A DNA stretch of 64,000 nucleotides. It comes from Roseomonas sp. Lineage in GTDB: Bacteria > Pseudomonadota > Alphaproteobacteria > Acetobacterales > Acetobacteraceae. The position numbers and the translations under genes are program-made. The stretch is from NCBI GenBank assembly GCA_020249145.1, contig JADCGF010000005.1, forward strand, positions 62,001 to 126,000. Direction: 5' to 3'. How positions within the stretch are numbered: the stretch's first letter is position 1; each line of letters begins with the position of its first letter. This document shows, piece by piece, positions 61,763-64,000 of the stretch. The notes below the pieces were generated by a model, which saw nothing but the letters and a program-made list of their open reading frames with translations, had not been told where the DNA came from and did no database searches.

Positions 61763-62802
61763 GCCTCAGCTTCGCCGATATCCGCCATGCCTATGGCGCG
61801 CGGGAGGTTTTGGCCGGCATTGATCTCAGTGTCGCGGCGGGGGAGATTGTGTGCCTGCTCGGCGCCTCCGGCTGCGGCAAGACCACCCTGCTCCGCTTGG
61901 CGGCGGGGCTGGAGCCCCTGCAGCATGGGCGGATTGAAATCAGCGGGCGGTTGATTGCCGAATCGGGGCGGGAAGTGCCGCCCGAAGCGCGGCATATTGG
62001 CTTTGTCTTCCAGGATTACGCGTTGTTCCCGCATTTAACTGTGGCGGAAAACGTCGCCTTCGGGCTGCGCTTCGCACCGCGCGGCGAAAGGGTTTGGCGC
62101 GTCATGGATGCGCTCGCCCGCGTTGGGCTGGAAGCCTTCCAGAATGCGTTTCCCCATATGCTCTCAGGCGGGCAGCAGCAGCGCGTGGCCCTGGCCCGCG
62201 CGCTTGCCCCGCGCCCTTCCGTGCTGCTGTTGGATGAGGCTTTCGCGAGCCTTGATGCGCGGCTGCGCGAAAAAGTACGCGATGACACGCTGCATGTGCT
62301 CCAGGAAGCCGGGATTGCGACGCTTTTGGTGACCCATGACGCGGAAGAGGCCATGTTCATGGGCGACCGCATTGCCCTCATGCGTGAAGGCCGGATTTTG
62401 CAGGTGGGTGCTCCGGAAGTGCTCTATCTGGCGCCGGTGGACCGATATGTGGCCGGGTTTTTGGGGGAGGTGAACCAATTGCCCGCCCGAATCCAGGCCG
62501 GCCAGGCTGAAACCGCCCTTGGCGCCCTGCCCGCCCCTGACTTTGCCGATGGGGCAGAGGTTGAGGTCCTGATCCGCCCGGAAGGGCTCCGCCTTGGCGC
62601 CGAAGGCCAGATGGTGGAGGTGGAGGCCTTCCGTCTGCTCGGCGCCACCACCCTCGCCCATCTGGCGCTGCCCGATGGCGCGGGCGGCCTTCTGCACCTG
62701 CATGCCAGGCTACCCCCGGGCAGGCGGCTGAGGCGCGGGGAGCGAATCGCCGTCGCACTCGACCCGGAACGCGCCTTTGTTTTCCCACGCATCGGATCGT
62801 GA
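61759..62802 (+). CDS. ABC transporter ATP-binding protein (FbpC/PotA-like)
   Basis: The 347-residue ATPase has Walker A GASGCGKTTLLRL near residue 35, Q-loop FVFQDYALFPHLTV near 80, signature LSGGQQQRVALARAL near 135, Walker B VLLLDEAFASLD near 157, the H-loop in LLVTHDAEEAM and a C-terminal TOBE-like regulatory domain from about 245. This layout fits iron(III), polyamine or sulfate importers. No permease or binding-protein gene is adjacent; it sits between scpB (4-base overlap, GTG start) and tatB, where many alphaproteobacteria carry tatA. Partners must be elsewhere. Confidence 0.9.
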   Translation: MSLSFADIRHAYGAREVLAGIDLSVAAGEIVCLLGASGCGKTTLLRLAAGLEPLQHGRIEISGRLIAESGREVPPEARHIGFVFQDYALFPHLTVAENVAFGLRFAPRGERVWRVMDALARVGLEAFQNAFPHMLSGGQQQRVALARALAPRPSVLLLDEAFASLDARLREKVRDDTLHVLQEAGIATLLVTHDAEEAMFMGDRIALMREGRILQVGAPEVLYLAPVDRYVAGFLGEVNQLPARIQAGQAETALGALPAPDFADGAEVEVLIRPEGLRLGAEGQMVEVEAFRLLGATTLAHLALPDGAGGLLHLHARLPPGRRLRRGERIAVALDPERAFVFPRIGS

Positions 62803-62915
62803 AGGTGCTTTCATGAATGCCCATGGCGGCCCATATCGGGGCTGTTGGCGCGCATCCGGCTTCCTGCTAACGGGTCTTCCCCTGCCGGATTAACGCGCGC
62901 AGGATAAAGGAGCGC

Positions 62916-63401
62916 ATGTTCGACCTCGCTTGGTCAGAAATCGCGGTGATCGCGGTGGTGGCCGTTGTGATTATCGGTCCGAAAGACTTGCCGGAGGCCA
63001 TTCGCGGTGTCGCGAAGGGTGTCCAGAAGCTGCGCCGCATGGCCGGGGAATTCCAGCAACAAGCGGATGAATTGGTGCGCGAAGCCAAGCTGGATGAAGT
63101 GCGCAATTCCATCCAGGAAGTGAAAAGCACCATCAATGAAATCCGCAGCTTTGACCTGAAGGGCCAGATCGAAAAAACCGTGGATGCCGATGGTACACTG
63201 CAAAAAACCATGGCCGACGACCCGCTGCGCGATACCTTCATGCCGCCGCCGCCCGCGCCCTATGTGGCGCCGGAATTGCCCCCCGCACCAGCGGCGCCTG
63301 CCTTTGTACCGCCCACCGTGGCCCGCTTTGCCGCACCCTTGCCCGAGCCCGCGCCCGCGCCCGCGCCTTCGTCATCCACCCCGCCTGCCGCCAGCGTTTG
63401 A
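62916..63401 (+). CDS. tatB: Sec-independent translocase subunit TatB
   Basis: The 161-residue protein starts MFDLAWSEIAVIAVVAVVIIGPKDLPEAIRGV. The single membrane helix and following amphipathic helix with the F/W-x-E motif and GPKDLP hinge are those of TatB rather than TatA (Glu at position 8). The rest is a charged coiled region (residues 40-100) and a Pro/Ala-rich tail. With TatC it forms the substrate receptor for folded, twin-arginine-signal proteins, which are frequent among the Bug receptors in this window. AAAGGAGCG precedes the ATG. tatC follows 9 bp later. Confidence 0.93.
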   Translation: MFDLAWSEIAVIAVVAVVIIGPKDLPEAIRGVAKGVQKLRRMAGEFQQQADELVREAKLDEVRNSIQEVKSTINEIRSFDLKGQIEKTVDADGTLQKTMADDPLRDTFMPPPPAPYVAPELPPAPAAPAFVPPTVARFAAPLPEPAPAPAPSSSTPPAASV

Positions 63402-63410
63402 GGAATTTCC

Positions 63411-64000
63411 GTGTCCACCACCCGGGATGACGATCAGATAGACGATAAGGCGATGCCTTTGATGGACCATTTGAAGGAGCTGCGAACGCGGCTGCTTTGG
63501 TCCATCGGGGGATTCGTGGTCGCTTTCGCGGTCTGCTACTATTTTTCACCGCAAATCTACGCCTTTCTGGCGCAGCCCTTGGCGGATATTCTGGCGAAGC
63601 AGGGCGGTGGCGATCGGCGCATGATCTTCACCGCGCTCTATGAAGCTTTCTTCACCTATTTGAAGGTGGCCTTCTTCGGCGCGGTATTCTTTTCCTTTCC
63701 CATGTGGGCTACGCAACTTTGGCTGTTTGTCGCGCCGGGGCTTTATCGCAGTGAGAAGCGCGCGATCATGCCGTTCCTGATCGCTTCACCCTTCCTGTTC
63801 CTTGCTGGGGCATCCTTGGCCTATTTCTTCATCTTCCCGCTGGCCTGGCAATTCTTCATTTCCTTCGAAACCCCGCCGGGGTCAGAAGGCATTCCGGTGC
63901 AATTGGAAGCCAAGGTTGGTGAATACCTATCTCTTGTGATGCACATGATTCTTGCTTTCGGTATTTCCTTCCAATTGCCGGTGCTGCTCACGCTTTTGTG
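63411..64000 (+). CDS. tatC: Sec-independent translocase subunit TatC, 3'-truncated by window end
   Basis: The frame starts at GTG (63411) with GAGGAATTTCC before it and runs open to the window end (196 complete codons of about 250-270). It begins STTRDDDQIDDKAMPLMDHLKELRTRLLWS, the TatC opening with the conserved HLKELR motif, followed by hydrophobic segments and FFTYLKVAFFGAVFFSFPMWATQLWLFVAPGLYRSEKRAI, which holds the FPxxxxQxWxFxxPGL region of TatC. It is the core receptor of the Tat translocase, co-transcribed with tatB. Confidence 0.95.
   Translation, partial: MSTTRDDDQIDDKAMPLMDHLKELRTRLLWSIGGFVVAFAVCYYFSPQIYAFLAQPLADILAKQGGGDRRMIFTALYEAFFTYLKVAFFGAVFFSFPMWATQLWLFVAPGLYRSEKRAIMPFLIASPFLFLAGASLAYFFIFPLAWQFFISFETPPGSEGIPVQLEAKVGEYLSLVMHMILAFGISFQLPVLLTLL

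Noticed and set aside
1..64000. CRISPR arrays, insertion sequences, prophage genes, rRNA
   Set aside because: No regularly spaced repeats, transposase motifs, phage structural genes or rRNA segments were recognised on either strand.

Overview
The window is a high-GC chromosomal segment of an alphaproteobacterium, most likely a member of the Acetobacteraceae/Rhodospirillales. The reasons are the fused secDF, the scpA-scpB-tatB-tatC order, an alphaproteobacterial SOS box (GAAC-N7-GAAC) between ssb and uvrA, the comF-grxC gene pair beside an NDUFAF5-like methyltransferase, and many orphan Bug-type solute receptors. The genus cannot be fixed from this sequence. No insertion sequence, prophage or CRISPR array was seen.

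Layout. 0-7.5 kb: the 3' part of lpxB, three oxidoreductase genes on the minus strand, secDF and an EAL-domain protein. 7.5-12.2 kb: an iron-type alcohol dehydrogenase, a 3-hydroxyisobutyrate dehydrogenase-like enzyme, a hotdog thioesterase, an RraA-like protein and a Fic protein. 12.2-28.7 kb: a catabolic accessory region with six Bug receptors and no TctA/TctB permease. Mixed in are a nitrile hydratase beta-alpha fusion with a His-rich linker, an amidase, a fumarylacetoacetate hydrolase-family protein, an M20 peptidase, an Asp/Glu racemase-family protein, a polysaccharide deacetylase-family hydrolase, a thioesterase, an enoyl-CoA hydratase and a DenD-like dehydrogenase. Low-GC patches (about 13.2-13.95 and 15.0-15.86 kb) look acquired. 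28.8-40 kb: diaminopropionate ammonia-lyase, grxC, comF, a four-domain rhodanese with a thiol dioxygenase, a methyltransferase, map, radC, a hotdog protein, a low-GC AAA+ ATPase island, a lipocalin and a second deacetylase-family protein.

40.1-51.3 kb is the most distinctive region, a coenzyme F420 locus. It holds fbiC (CofG-CofH fusion), cofC, cofD, cofE and five luciferase-like (LLM) oxidoreductases, one of them closely resembling mycobacterial F420-dependent glucose-6-phosphate dehydrogenase. Five minus-strand genes overlap by a few bases and probably form one operon. A PEP mutase/isocitrate lyase-family gene and an MBL-fold hydrolase gene lie directly upstream and may belong to it. No FbiB-type nitroreductase domain is present, so how the deazaflavin side chain is completed is open.

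51.4-64 kb is core genome: tRNA-Lys(TTT), two tandem cyclophilins (cytosolic and exported), coaD, gyrA, ssb, uvrA, a site-2 protease, scpA, scpB, an orphan ABC ATPase, tatB and a tatC truncated by the window end. Start codons were moved from the longest frame to the codon best supported by Shine-Dalgarno spacing and family N-termini; GTG starts are common.
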